From: Anabaena sp. WA102
GTDB taxonomy: Bacteria; Cyanobacteriota; Cyanobacteriia; Cyanobacteriales; Nostocaceae
Direction of reading: 5' to 3'
Assembly: GCF_001277295.1 (NCBI RefSeq)
Contig: NZ_CP011456.1
Coordinates: 3,422,001-3,486,000, forward strand
DNA length: 64,000 nt
The translations under genes and the position numbers were made by a program. A model generated the notes under the pieces. The model had not been told where the DNA came from. It made no database searches and was given only the letters and a program-made list of their open reading frames with translations. Every line of letters begins with the position of its first letter. Within the stretch, counting starts at the first letter, position 1. Below are positions 10,101 to 19,333 of the stretch, one piece after another.

Positions 10101-11781
10101 TATATAAAGGTGTACCCGCATCTACGTCTGTAGCTATAACGGTATAAACTGTTCCTGTGCCGTTTTCCGCAAAATTTGCGGTGGTAGGACTGGTAATAAC
10201 TGGAACTTCGTTAACGTCAGTTACACCAATAGTTAATTGTTTCTCAAAGGATAACCCACCCTGGTCTGTGGTTTTGACTCTAATGCTGTAACTGTTTTTG
10301 GTTTCATAGTCAAATCCAGAGTTGGTTTTGAGTTCATTATTGGTAATGGTGAAGACATTATTATCCGTGTCTCCCGTACCGCTTACCAAGGTATAGGTGA
10401 AAGTGTTTCCTGCATCTGGGTCTATGGCGGTGAAATTACCAACCACTGTATTAATGGGTTGATTTTCGGCAATTGTGCTGTTATTTAAGGTGATGTTGGT
10501 GGGCGCTTGGTTGGTCGGCGGAGTATTATCAAAAACATAGCTAAAATAAGTTCCTGTTAGACTCAAACCTGTTTGATTTCGGACTATACCAATAAGTTCA
10601 TCAGGTTCTGTATTTGGCTTGTTGATTAATATTTGAGTGTCTGCACCGACAACAGCCAGCAGGTAATTACTGCTTGTTCCTTGCAGTTGAATAATATCTC
10701 CGTTGGCAATGTTGAAGTCGGTAATGTTGGCATAGTCGCTACTACCATTAGTTAGATTATTGCCATCATCATAATAAACCTTGGTAGCATTTCCTAAGAT
10801 AAAGCGATCGCTTCCTGTTCCACCTGTGAGGCTATCTATTTCTCCTAATCCGGGAGTCAGACTTGCTCCATTAACACCATCAATATTGTCATCACCAGCA
10901 CCCGCATCAATATTGTCATCACCAGCACCACTATTTATCGTGTCATTGCCACTGGCAGTATTGATATTGTCATTTTGACTTGTCCCAGTAACCTGAAACC
11001 GATTAATCCCAGAGAAATCAACTCTGTCTAAAGTAGCGTTACCTGCGGCATTGAGTCGATAAGCTACACCCTGAAATCCTTCTGTAGCTACTCCGGTAGA
11101 TAAGGTCATCCCACGTCCAGTATCACCAATGGAGTAATCAACAATTAGTAAATCATCTCCTGCTCCTCCATCGGCAAAGTCACTATCACCTAATCCAGTA
11201 TTAATCGTGTCATTGCCAGCTAAACCATAAATAAAATCATTACTCGTAGTACCTATAATCGTGTCATTACCCGCCGTACCCGTAAAATTCTGCTGTTCTA
11301 CCTGAATAACTTCTCCATTTACCGTAATCGTCGCGTGATCATCCTCGGCCTTCAAAGCCTTCAAGGTCTGAGTATTCAGACTGTAACCCTGTACCAATTC
11401 AGCAAAAATCGCCCCTTCATCTCCAGCGCTATCCGTCTGGTTAATTTTAGCATCTACAAAATGCCCAATTTCCTCTAACAACACCCCACTAATAGCTGCT
11501 AAAGAGGCACTAGCAACAAAGGTATTTGATAAATAAATCCTATTCTCACTACTAGCATAAGCGCCATTAGCACTGCCAAGAATACTACTATCGAGAACTT
11601 CTATTTGGGGAAGTTGACTAAAATCCCCAGTTTCCCACTGTAACCGGAGAATTTCCGCAAGGCTGCGGTTGTATTGTGTACCAAAAGCAGTATCAAAAAC
11701 CTGCCAGAAGTTATTTAAACGAGAAAAATATTTAAGTTGATTAGAAGCTAAGGTTAGCGCGGAATTAATTAAAAAGTTCAT
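7195..11781 (-). CDS. Giant Ca-binding adhesin-like protein (RTX, cadherin-like, vWA, Calx-beta, DUF4114)
   Basis: A 1528-residue exoprotein. Order by eye: N-terminal metallopeptidase-like region with EEIGHFVD near residue 105, lacking the first His of HExxH; RTX-type Gly/Asp repeats (GNDTI, GAGDDNID) about 170-330; three cadherin-like repeats about 425-725, the first and third almost identical at DNA level (around 10215-10450 and 9618-9860); Calx-beta about 730-845; vWA with MIDAS motif DVSGS near 872; SdrD B-like domain about 1090-1170; second Calx-beta about 1180-1290; C-terminal DUF4114 (YGFEDLP...NDFNDAVF). There is no signal peptide; RTX proteins often leave by type I secretion. A surface or matrix adhesive role is likely. 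Confidence 0.88.
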   Translation of the reverse strand: MNFLINSALTLASNQLKYFSRLNNFWQVFDTAFGTQYNRSLAEILRLQWETGDFSQLPQIEVLDSSILGSANGAYASSENRIYLSNTFVASASLAAISGVLLEEIGHFVDAKINQTDSAGDEGAIFAELVQGYSLNTQTLKALKAEDDHATITVNGEVIQVEQQNFTGTAGNDTIIGTTSNDFIYGLAGNDTINTGLGDSDFADGGAGDDLLIVDYSIGDTGRGMTLSTGVATEGFQGVAYRLNAAGNATLDRVDFSGINRFQVTGTSQNDNINTASGNDTINSGAGDDNIDAGAGDDNIDGVNGASLTPGLGEIDSLTGGTGSDRFILGNATKVYYDDGNNLTNGSSDYANITDFNIANGDIIQLQGTSSNYLLAVVGADTQILINKPNTEPDELIGIVRNQTGLSLTGTYFSYVFDNTPPTNQAPTNITLNNSTIAENQPINTVVGNFTAIDPDAGNTFTYTLVSGTGDTDNNVFTITNNELKTNSGFDYETKNSYSIRVKTTDQGGLSFEKQLTIGVTDVNEVPVITSPTTANFAENGTGTVYTVIATDVDAGTPLYSLSGTDASLFNISNGDITFKNAPNFELPSDSGANNVYDINVIASDGSLTATQAVAITVTNVNEVPSNLTLSNSTIAENQAINTVVGNFTTIDPDEGDTFTYTLVSGTGDTDNNVFTITNNELKTNSGFDYETKNSYSIRVKTTDQGGLSFEKQLTIGVTDVNETVANLSISPSNVTQTEGNSGTKAFTFTVTRSEDTSGSSSANWAVIGSGTNQADVTDFGGTLPTGTVGFAAGETTKTIIVDVLGDTTVEPDEGFTVTLSNPTNATITTATAVGTITNDDNNNPGSIQGFKWNDINGNGVREDLIQGDSPNIVFVIDVSGSTRSPFQGIPVGDVNNDGTPNTILDAEIAGFIALNNSLVSKGLGSTAKVSIVSFESNAYQLDMEPNISGVQLTTNPETDSNKNGTKDVEETLRSLRYLGGTNFEIALQKAASTLTSIGTTTGNGNVIFISDGENDPQFIYTDEVSALQNAGVKLSAFGVGTGARIDNLKLINSNASIFTSTDQLLGVFNGLGSGTRSFKEPGLSGVSIYLDLNNNEVLDIGEPNQVTALDDPSTTNDEAGQYSFTNLQPGTYIVREVVTSSFSQTFPNSPNYHTAVVASGQTVNNINFGNTTPSPITLKIEPQSVTEDGTNNLIYTFTRSGNLINALTVNYSVAGTAIFNTDYNQTGAASFTATGGTVTFATGLSTATVMIDPIADTTVEGDETVELTLAPGAGYIIDTTSAFKATITNDDRTLTPITDYAPNVNISTGLIFSTNGGGNLSLDTNRLSASNEVTSVQNGTKSNFNHLFGIYEVVDAEGGINTEKGVLKPGDSDYALYALTAARVKDFIVQAGSSDTPSTATQLGSGVSLQGNKFYAPFVIANCGTYFPNLQQGVEDFVAAENGDVNRFANAPKYVRDLVATEAGNEFNNAPRFLQEPVAYFSFGSANPDKSPHLRSYGNGVYGFEDLPATATQYSNNDFNDAVFALS

Positions 11782-11867
11782 AAAATAAATGATGTTTTTC
11801 GAGGTTTGAACTAAAACAACAGGTTAAATTAAGTAGTAAGACAGAATTAATTACACAATGTCATTGC

Positions 11868-11953
11868 GTAAGCGTTGCGTGGCGTTAGCCATATGGAACG
11901 AAGTGAAATGAAGCAATTCCAAGGGTTGTGATTGCTTCCCTTCGCTCGCAATG
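11868..11953. repeat. Hairpin-type dispersed repeat (TGTCATTGCG ends)
   Basis: GTCATTGCG at the left and CGCAATGAC at the right form inverted ends around an ~80-bp stretch with internal palindromes. It sits in the 570-bp gap between the adhesin start and the antiporter end. The rest of that gap shows no gene; it probably holds the adhesin promoter. Confidence 0.5.
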
Positions 11954-12353
11954 ACTGTAAATATTTTTGTTCAATTACTTACCACAGTTAACTAACGGTT
12001 TGCTATTAAGTAGGAAAAGTATATTACTGTAAAATATTGATATTCTTGTCAAGTCACCAGGGTTACACACCCTTGGCGGTTATACTACCACACTTGAGTA
12101 AAGCCTTGCTACAAAGTATCAAAAATATATTGAAATAAACCATTGATTTTATCAATACATACTATAAGAAATAATCTATCATTGCTACTAAACGCGGCAT
12201 TGGTGAATCAAAATAAGCGACTCGTGCGGTCAAAATTGCATAGAGTTTCTTTTTTTTTGCAAAGGTGCGTTAAAAAGATATGGATAATTTATTTGTTCCG
12301 TAACTTATCCATGAATGCAAATTAAAAGCACCTAAGCTCAACCATGAGAATAG

Positions 12354-14546
12354 TTAGGAATTATCAGTGATTTCTTGGGTATTAACTGCTGGTAGGAGGG
12401 CGGTAAGGTGTGAGGTAACTTGACTGTAACGACGGGTAATGAGTAATGAAGAACGACATTGAATGGCGAGTTGATCTGTGTATCTTCCCAGGGTTTGGCG
12501 TTCAATTCCCCACAGACGGCTAGTACCAACAATGGTCAAATCAACATTTTCGGAGGCTGCAATTACGGATTGGATTGGTTCTGGGGATGTAACGCTTTTG
12601 ATTTCAATGCGATCGCGCACACTTTGTGGTAATCGCTCAATCATGGCGTTGAGTTCATAACTTAATTCTTCTTGGATGTGAGTGCCTTTAAAGACTTGTA
12701 AAACTTGTAAAATACAAGTATCCCGATTAATCAGCATTCTCAAAGCGATAATTAATGCTAAATCGTCATGGATGTTGGCGGAGTAGGGAACTAATAAACT
12801 TTCAATGGCGTTGCCTCCCTTATCTACAAATACGGCGACATCTACCGGTGTGGTACTGAGAATTTGTCCGACTCTTCCCCCTAACCGATTGTTGCTAAAA
12901 GCTGGACGATGCCAACCGACGAGAACTAAATCTGGTTGTTCAATTTTGGCTATCTGTGCTGTTTCTCTGGCAACATTGCTAGATATGCGAACTATAGGAT
13001 GGATATAGGAGCGTGTTTCTGGTGGTTCTAGGGTAGCGATTAATTCTTCTAGTTTTTGGCGACGTTCGGCAATAAGTCTGTCGGCTTCCGTTGGGGTACT
13101 TTCAAAACCATAGTCTTCTTCGAGTTCAATGAAGCTGAGGGGATAAACTACAGCAGGTTGTCGGTTGTTGACGGCGATCGCAGTTGCCAACTGTAACAAA
13201 CCTTTTTGGGTAGCGGGATTAGCCACTGGGACTAACATCCGATATTGGGTAATATAAGGTTCGCTGGGGACTGGTACGGCTTCTGCTGGGATTTCAGCTT
13301 CTGGTTCAACAACATCTAATCGGATCAGGCGTTTCGGATAAGTAAATTCCAGTAATGGTGAAGTCATGAATGTTGTCACCAAAGCCATAATTACTAACAT
13401 GGTGAAAAGTAAGGGGGTAATCACGCCTAACTCTAAACCAATATTCAAGACAATTAATTCGGTTAAACCGCGAGTATTCATCAACCAACCCAGGGCTGAT
13501 GCTTCCCGTTTGTCAATACCACTAATTCGAGCGGCTATATAAGCACCAGTAAATTTACCACCAATTGCTACTAATAAAATCAAGGCTGACAATAGCCATA
13601 AATGAGGACTGTTAAGCAAACCAATTTGTGTTTTTAAACCACTGTAGGCGAAGAATATTGGTAACAAAAATATAAGGACGAAATCTTCAGTTTTGATCGC
13701 TAATTCTCTGACTAACTCTTCATCTTTGGGCATGACTGCGCCTAATAAAAATGCCCCAAAAATTAGGTGAATACCGATAAATTCAGTAATTAAGGCGGAG
13801 GAGACAACTCCCATATAAATTACAGCCAGAACGAATTGACTCAACCGCCCAGCCCGACGATGATGTTTACTCAGACGTTTGAGAAACCATCGCCCAATTG
13901 TGAACATGAAGCCAATATAAGCAATACTTTCAATAATGGTGAGAATAGCTTGTTGATCAATGCTACCGTGACGAGCGACAGCGATCGCTACTGCTAAAAT
14001 ACACCAGGCTGTCACATCATCTACTGCCGCACAAGTTAAGGCTAATGTCCCCAAACGAGTTCCCTGTAAGTTATTTTCGGTGATAATTCTCGCCAACACC
14101 GGAAAGGCAGTAATTGACATCGCCGCCCCTAAAAATAAGGCAAAGGGGGCAAAATTGACATGATTACTAGAAACTAAGGGATAAAGGACGAAAGACAATA
14201 CAAAAGCCGAAGCAAAGGGAACAATAATACTGAGATTGGAAATGAGAATGGCAGTTTTTAAGTTACCACTCAGATACTTGGGATTTAATTCCAACCCAAT
14301 CAGAAACATGAAAAATATTAGCCCTATTTGCGATAAAACATTCAAATAAGGCATGGTTTCTGGTGGAAACAGGCTATGAGCTAAACCAGGAGCAATTAAA
14401 CCAAATAATGATGGACCAAGCATGATACCAGCGAAAATCTCGCCGATTACCAATGGTTGTTTAATTGCTTTGAATCCCAGTCCCACAAGTCGAGAGAGTC
14501 CAATCACAATTAATACTTCAACCAAAACGAGAATAACTGTGTGCAT
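12354..14546 (-). CDS. Kef-type (CPA2) cation:proton antiporter with C-terminal USP-like domain
   Basis: A 730-residue membrane protein. Residues about 1-410 form a CPA2 sodium/potassium:proton exchanger core with ~12 helices (QPLVIGEIFAGIMLGPSLFG; acidic motif AAVDDVTAWC). The soluble part, from about 440, resembles tandem universal-stress-protein folds (DLVLVGWHRP; VDLTIVGTSRLWG). Start chosen at 14546, because GAGGA lies just upstream and the sequence then begins with a helix; a frame start at 14594 has no such site. It resembles cyanobacterial NhaS3-type exchangers of ion and pH homeostasis; the exact ion is not decidable. Its 3' end is duplicated at 6271-6566. Confidence 0.88.
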   Translation of the reverse strand: MHTVILVLVEVLIVIGLSRLVGLGFKAIKQPLVIGEIFAGIMLGPSLFGLIAPGLAHSLFPPETMPYLNVLSQIGLIFFMFLIGLELNPKYLSGNLKTAILISNLSIIVPFASAFVLSFVLYPLVSSNHVNFAPFALFLGAAMSITAFPVLARIITENNLQGTRLGTLALTCAAVDDVTAWCILAVAIAVARHGSIDQQAILTIIESIAYIGFMFTIGRWFLKRLSKHHRRAGRLSQFVLAVIYMGVVSSALITEFIGIHLIFGAFLLGAVMPKDEELVRELAIKTEDFVLIFLLPIFFAYSGLKTQIGLLNSPHLWLLSALILLVAIGGKFTGAYIAARISGIDKREASALGWLMNTRGLTELIVLNIGLELGVITPLLFTMLVIMALVTTFMTSPLLEFTYPKRLIRLDVVEPEAEIPAEAVPVPSEPYITQYRMLVPVANPATQKGLLQLATAIAVNNRQPAVVYPLSFIELEEDYGFESTPTEADRLIAERRQKLEELIATLEPPETRSYIHPIVRISSNVARETAQIAKIEQPDLVLVGWHRPAFSNNRLGGRVGQILSTTPVDVAVFVDKGGNAIESLLVPYSANIHDDLALIIALRMLINRDTCILQVLQVFKGTHIQEELSYELNAMIERLPQSVRDRIEIKSVTSPEPIQSVIAASENVDLTIVGTSRLWGIERQTLGRYTDQLAIQCRSSLLITRRYSQVTSHLTALLPAVNTQEITDNS

Positions 14547-14705
14547 ATTTTCCTCATTGACAATAATTGAGTTCACTATGATAATTTTTGACAAGATAGC
14601 AGGAGTCAGGAGTCAGAAGTATCTTACTTTATGGCTTTTATTGTATATTCTGGATCTCATCCAAGTGCATACTGCTATAGTTCAAATTGTCAACATAACT
14701 AGATA

Positions 14706-14835
14706 TAAGTAGGTGAACACAATAAAACCAAACTGTGTAAAGAAACGTAAAATCGCCCAAACCCTCTTCACTCTTGCCTCTTGCCTCTTGCCTTTTGCCT
14801 TGCCATAACGACAATTTTCAACGCCAACCTACTTA
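14706..14835 (+). mobile_element. TA-flanked MITE (AGTAGGT family), copy 2
   Basis: TA-AGTAGGT at the left, ACCTACT-TA at the right, nearly identical to the copy at 1154-1283. It lies in the gap between the antiporter start and the ABC-F gene. The remainder of the gap (14836-15288) has only AT-rich sequence and a GC-rich palindrome (GGGCGCAGGCCCTGCGCCC, 15146-15164). Confidence 0.8.
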
Positions 14836-15288
14836 TTCTCAACTATTTTTATTAATTCAAGATGTTAATTATTGTTACCTTGCTATCTTGATTATCTCAG
14901 AAAATCAGTATTAATTTGTTGTTAAACTGTCAATAAACTTGAGAATTAGCAAGTATAAAACCTAAATCAAGAGAATCAAGTGGTCAGAACCTTTGATTAA
15001 TAAATTATTTCCGCATAAAAGCTGACAATAAACCATAAATTCTTAAACAGTCCTCTGATTAAAAATTAGAAAAAATGTCTCAGGTGTAACCTAAAATACT
15101 TGCCGGCAAATCCTGTCTTTCTTATTCTGTCTTCTTCTGACAAAGGGCGCAGGCCCTGCGCCCCTACCTCCTGAATCGAGGAAAGAATTTAGGTTTATAG
15201 CCAAAAAATTGTAAATATGGCGTTAAATTTTGTTAAGATTAGATACGGCGTTAGCTTTGCCCCCTGTCCCCTACCTACGAGACGCTTC

Positions 15289-16983
15289 ATGCTGCGATTA
15301 GAACATATCAGTAAAATTTATCCTACAGGCGAAGTTCTTAAAGATGTCAACTGGGAAGTCAAACCAGGAGATCGTATTGGTTTAGTTGGTGTTAACGGTG
15401 CGGGAAAATCCACCCAATTGAAAATCATCTCTGGGGAGATTGAACCCACCGCTGGAGAAATTATTCGTCCCGCCAGTCTACATATAGCTTATCTTAACCA
15501 AGAATTTGAGGTTGACCCCACTCGTACAGTTAGAGAAGAATTTTGGACTGTATTTAAAGAAGCTAATGAAGTGCAGAAGGCTTTAGCTCATATCCCTCAT
15601 GAGATGGAAACAGCTAATCCAGAAGAGTTAGATGAGCTAATTCATGAGTTAGATCGGTTACAGCGTCAGTTTGAAGCTTTGGATGGATATAATTTAGACT
15701 CACGGATTGGTAAGATATTACCAGAGATGGGATTTCAACTAGAAGATAGCGATCGCCTAGTTAGTGCCTTCTCCGGTGGTTGGCAAATGCGGATGAGTTT
15801 AGGAAAAATCCTCCTGCAAAAACCCGACTTATTACTACTGGACGAACCGACAAACCACCTAGATTTAGAAACTATTGAATGGTTAGAAAATTACCTCAGA
15901 GGTTTAATTACCCCAATGGTCATAGTTTCCCATGACCGGGAATTTTTAGATCGTCTGTGTAACCAAATCGTTGAAACAGAAAGAGGTGTTTCTAGTTCTT
16001 ACCTGGGTAATTACTCATCCTACCTGCAACAAAAAGCCGAAAATCAATACGCACAACTCAACGCTTACGAACGTCAACAAAAAGAATTAGAAAAACAACA
16101 GGCATTTGTAGAAAAATTCCGTGCCAGTGCTACTCGCAGTACCCAAGCGAAAAGTAGAGAAAAACTACTTGATAAAATTGAACGCATTGAAGCACCGACA
16201 GGAGGAATGAGAACCCTACATTTCCGTTTTCCTGATGCCACTCGTAGCGGTAGAGAAGTAGTGGAAATTAAGGACTTAACCCATATTTATGGGGATAAAA
16301 TTCTGTTTTTATCTGCAAATCTGCTGGTGGAAAGAGGAGACAGAATCGCCTTCCTTGGTCCCAACGGTGCAGGTAAGTCCACACTGTTAAAAATTATGAT
16401 GGGTGTTGAACCACCCACAGAAGGGATTGTGAAATTAGGTGATCACAACGTGATTCCTGGTTACTTTGAACAAAACCAAGCGGAAGCCTTGGATTTAAAT
16501 AAAACCGTCATGCAAACCATCCATGACGAAGTTCCCAACTGGACAAACGAAGAAGTCCGCACATTGTTAGGCAGATTCTTATTTACTGGTGATACTGTAT
16601 TTAAGAAAGTTGCGGCATTGAGTGGAGGTGAAAAGGCTCGATTAGCATTGGCAAAAATGCTATTACGTCCAGCAAATTTAATCATCCTGGATGAGCCTAC
16701 CAACCACTTAGATATTCCGGCAAAGGAAATGATGGAAGAGGCTTTGCAAAACTATGATGGTACTGTCCTTGTAGTTTCCCACGACCGTTATTTTATCTCC
16801 CAAGTAGCTAACAAAATTGTCGAAATTCGTGATGGTGATTTTCATGTTTACTTAGGCGATTATCACTACTATCTCGATAAGAAAGCTGAAGAAAAAGAAC
16901 TGGCGGAATTGGCAGCAGCAGAAGCCGCAAAAGCCGCTAAAAAAGCCGCTAAATCTGCAAAAGCTGGAGCAAAGCAGAAATAG
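15289..16983 (+). CDS. ABC-F family ATPase
   Basis: A 564-residue soluble protein with two ABC domains and no membrane segment. First Walker A GVNGAGKST near residue 36, signature SGGWQMR, Walker B LLLLDEPTNHLD; second Walker A GPNGAGKST near 365, signature SGGEKAR, Walker B LIILDEPTNHLD. The linker between them is charged and helical. ABC-F proteins (EttA, Uup, antibiotic-resistance types) act on the ribosome; the subtype is not assigned. The frame extends upstream to 15217, but family alignment favours the ATG at 15289 (MLRLEHISKIYP). The Lys/Ala-rich tail is typical. Confidence 0.93.
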   Translation: MLRLEHISKIYPTGEVLKDVNWEVKPGDRIGLVGVNGAGKSTQLKIISGEIEPTAGEIIRPASLHIAYLNQEFEVDPTRTVREEFWTVFKEANEVQKALAHIPHEMETANPEELDELIHELDRLQRQFEALDGYNLDSRIGKILPEMGFQLEDSDRLVSAFSGGWQMRMSLGKILLQKPDLLLLDEPTNHLDLETIEWLENYLRGLITPMVIVSHDREFLDRLCNQIVETERGVSSSYLGNYSSYLQQKAENQYAQLNAYERQQKELEKQQAFVEKFRASATRSTQAKSREKLLDKIERIEAPTGGMRTLHFRFPDATRSGREVVEIKDLTHIYGDKILFLSANLLVERGDRIAFLGPNGAGKSTLLKIMMGVEPPTEGIVKLGDHNVIPGYFEQNQAEALDLNKTVMQTIHDEVPNWTNEEVRTLLGRFLFTGDTVFKKVAALSGGEKARLALAKMLLRPANLIILDEPTNHLDIPAKEMMEEALQNYDGTVLVVSHDRYFISQVANKIVEIRDGDFHVYLGDYHYYLDKKAEEKELAELAAAEAAKAAKKAAKSAKAGAKQK

Positions 16984-16998
16984 GTAATGTCGGCGAAT

Positions 16999-17040
16999 GG
17001 GTGACTGATTGTGTTTCTGGCTTTCTGTCACCTATTTTTT
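16999..17040 (+). terminator. Terminator after the ABC-F gene
   Basis: GGGTGAC (16999-17005) pairs with GTCACCT (17027-17033), followed by six T. It lies 15 bp past the stop codon. Confidence 0.65.
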
Positions 17041-17137
17041 AATTATGATAATTGAACGCAGATGAACGCAGATAAACACAGATAAATATGGATGATTATT
17101 CTGTGCAGTTTCAAAAAAAATTAGTATAAAAGAGAAA

Positions 17138-17758
17138 TTACATAGTAACAATACCCCCGGACGCAAAAACTTGTTTTGCTGTTAATTGCAAGTTGGGAAA
17201 GATTGAGGAAAGCAATTGATCATTGTTTTGAAATAATCGCTTTTGATATTCGTCTTCTACTAATGTACAAATTGTAATTGTTGGCAGTTTGATTTTGCCA
17301 ATATATTCTCTACCACCAATGCCTAAATAATCTACAATCCAATATTCAGGAACAGCTAATAGGGCGTAATCTTCAACTTTGCGAGCATAATCATTTTGCC
17401 AGTTTGTGCTGACGACTTCAGCAATTAGTTTAATTGATTTTCCTGATGTAATTACAGGCTCTTTTTGCCATAATGGTTCATTGATTAGTTGGGTTTGGTC
17501 TAATACAATCACATCGGGACGAAAGGCTGTGTTTGTTCCCAATAGTTTGATCAAGCAGCGATGGGGGATAAAGTATGGTAAGTCTTGATGATCAATTTCT
17601 ACATTCAGTTTTCGCCCAATTAATGATGATACCTGTTCATGGGGTCCTGTTGGTTCCATCTCGATTAATTCCCCATCAATAAGTTCATAGCGATCGCTGT
17701 CGCCATACTGAGTAATAAATTCATTAGCTGTAATTAGTTTTAGGGGTGATTGTACCAT
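17138..17758 (-). CDS. Uma2-family protein (DUF820, PD-(D/E)XK fold)
   Basis: A 206-residue protein with the family layout: RYELIDGELIEMEP near residue 23, TAFRPDVIVLD near 80, IAEVVSTNW near 110 and DYALLAVPEYWIVDY near 130. These contain the acidic and lysine positions expected of the restriction-endonuclease-like fold. Uma2 proteins are abundant in cyanobacteria; the biological role is unknown. It is a lone gene, convergent with the ABC-F gene. Confidence 0.88.
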   Translation of the reverse strand: MVQSPLKLITANEFITQYGDSDRYELIDGELIEMEPTGPHEQVSSLIGRKLNVEIDHQDLPYFIPHRCLIKLLGTNTAFRPDVIVLDQTQLINEPLWQKEPVITSGKSIKLIAEVVSTNWQNDYARKVEDYALLAVPEYWIVDYLGIGGREYIGKIKLPTITICTLVEDEYQKRLFQNNDQLLSSIFPNLQLTAKQVFASGGIVTM

Positions 17759-17886
17759 GATTATGTTTCTTGCTGATTAAATAAAGATTATTCTGTCGTT
17801 TGGAAACCGCATCTACATAAAGAAAACTTAATTTAACACCCATAAGCATTGCTAAACTTCTACAATACCTATAATATATCTAATGT

Positions 17887-18137
17887 TATCACTCCCGGTT
17901 CGCTCATTTTTTTTGGAGTTCGAGAAATTGCCAAAAAAACAAGAAATCCAGGTGTCGTAATGGTTTTAGCGATTTCCCGAAATTTAGCTTGAACTACCAC
18001 ATCCGGCGCTAAAACTCTATTTTTATGCGATCGCATAAAGTCTGTAGGGTAGTACATTTTTATCAAAGCCGAAAACCCTGATTAAATCGTTCAGCTTTTT
18101 TGTAACTCGATTTTAAATGGGCGAACCGGGAGTTATC
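17887..18137. repeat. Inverted-repeat-bounded stretch upstream of the DUF4276-like gene
   Basis: ACTCCCGGTTCGCTCATTTT (from 17891) is repeated in inverted form, as ATGGGCGAACCGGGAGT, at 18117-18133, with a mismatch. The ~210 bp between hold a GCGATCGC site but no convincing gene. The right arm contains the ATG used as the next gene's start. This could be a small element or a large operator-like inverted repeat. Confidence 0.4.
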
Positions 18138-19061
18138 ATCAATGAATCCTCAGTCACCATAAAAACAACCCAAAAGCCAATTTATTTGCAACCAGATGTT
18201 ATCAGCCGTCGGATTCGGATTGGGCTAATTGCCGAAGGAGAAGCAGAATTGGGTGCAAGTATTCCTTACATTAAACCAGAAGATGGGGGGAAAGTTATTG
18301 AAAGAAACAATGAAGGCGCACTCCATACCTTAATTAGACGAGAATTAGAAAATGCTGGATTGCCTGATTGTGATTTTATTCAAAGACATCCATCTATTAA
18401 AGAAAGTCAAAAACGGACTTTACGAACTGGACATTCAATTTTAGATATCAAATATCTAGCGCAAATTGTTATTTTGTGGAAACCAGAGGATGTAGACATG
18501 ATCATCATTGTGGTTGATGCTGATGATAAACTAGAACAAAGACAAATTGATTTAGAACGAGCTTTAAATAAAATTCGTGATAATCATTTAAGTAGGTGAA
18601 CACAATAAAACCAAACTGTGTAAAGAAATGTAAAATCGCCCAAACCCTCTTCACTCTTGCCTCTTGCATGAGTGCCTTTTGCCTTGCCATAACGACAATT
18701 TTCAACACCAACCTACTTAGATATTAACGAAAAACAAATTAGCGATCGCTCTGCGGGAGGTTTAGCAATTAGAAATTTTGAGACTTGGTTACTTGCTGAT
18801 ACCCAAACTGTTTCAACTATTTTAGGTGTAGAGTTAGAAAAACTGGAAAATTTAGAGCATTTAGACAATACAAAGGATATTTTGGAGAATGCAATTTCTC
18901 AATCAACGTATTTATCTGAAGATACTAGCAATCAGCGATCGCTACAAATTCGCTGGAACTTAGGTAAACAGATTGATTTGGCAATAATCAAAACTGGCTG
19001 TCCACAGGGATATGCTGCTTTTACACAATCTTTACTGGTAGCGACGAAAGCAGTTAAGTAG
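18117..19061 (+). pseudogene. DUF4276-like protein gene interrupted by a MITE
   Basis: The first part (18117-18590) ends ...IRDNHL and the second (18717-19061) resumes DINEKQISDRSAGGLAIRNFETWLLAD. Removing one TA and the element between them (129 bp, 18591-18719) gives one uninterrupted frame of 271 residues. RIGLIAEGEAELG, the VDADD motif and FETWLLAD resemble DUF4276/TOPRIM-like proteins found near restriction and defence genes; that match is by eye. The insertion brings an in-frame TGA at 18597. The 5' end overlaps the inverted repeat above, so the original start is uncertain. Confidence 0.75.
18589..18719 (+). mobile_element. TA-flanked MITE (AGTAGGT family), copy 3, inside a gene
   Basis: Flanking TA at 18589-18590 and 18718-18719. 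Sequence as in the other copies, but with a TTGCATGAGTGCC variation in the heptamer part. It interrupts the DUF4276-like gene, and the empty target can be read directly from the coding frame. This gives the best proof of element ends and TA duplication. Confidence 0.88.
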
Positions 19062-19099
19062 GTTGGGTTATTGTGTAGGGGTAAAGCAAGAGCTTCATA

Positions 19100-19285
19100 G
19101 GTGTCAACTTAAGCTCAAATCCCTACCACATCTCGTTCCTAGTCTCTGACTAGGAATGCAGTTGATGAGGCTCTGCCTCTAATATCATTGAAGGCAGAGC
19201 CTTCTAGAATTCATTCCCAGTCTCGACTGGGAATGAGACGAGTTGAGTTCTTTGCGGGATAGATGTTTTACGTTAAGTTGACACC
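19100..19285. mobile_element. MITE-like element, GGTGTCAACTTAA family, copy 2
   Basis: GGTGTCAACTTAA and TTAAGTTGACACC ends, extended outward by GTAAAGCAAGAGCTT on the left (19081) and AGCTTTTGCTTTAC on the right (to 19303), about 30 bp of inverted repeat. The interior has an inverted pair CTCTGACTAGGAATG / CATTCCCAGTC and AGGCTCTGCCT...AGGCAGAGCCT. No ORF. Confidence 0.65.
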
Positions 19286-19333
19286 AATAAGCTTTTGCTT
19301 TACCCTCACCTCACTACAATGCCTAAGTCATAC

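Noticed and set aside
17869..18066. Minus-strand 65-residue ORF
   Set aside because: It lies within the inverted-repeat-bounded stretch, has no recognisable domain, and partly reads the repeat arm itself.
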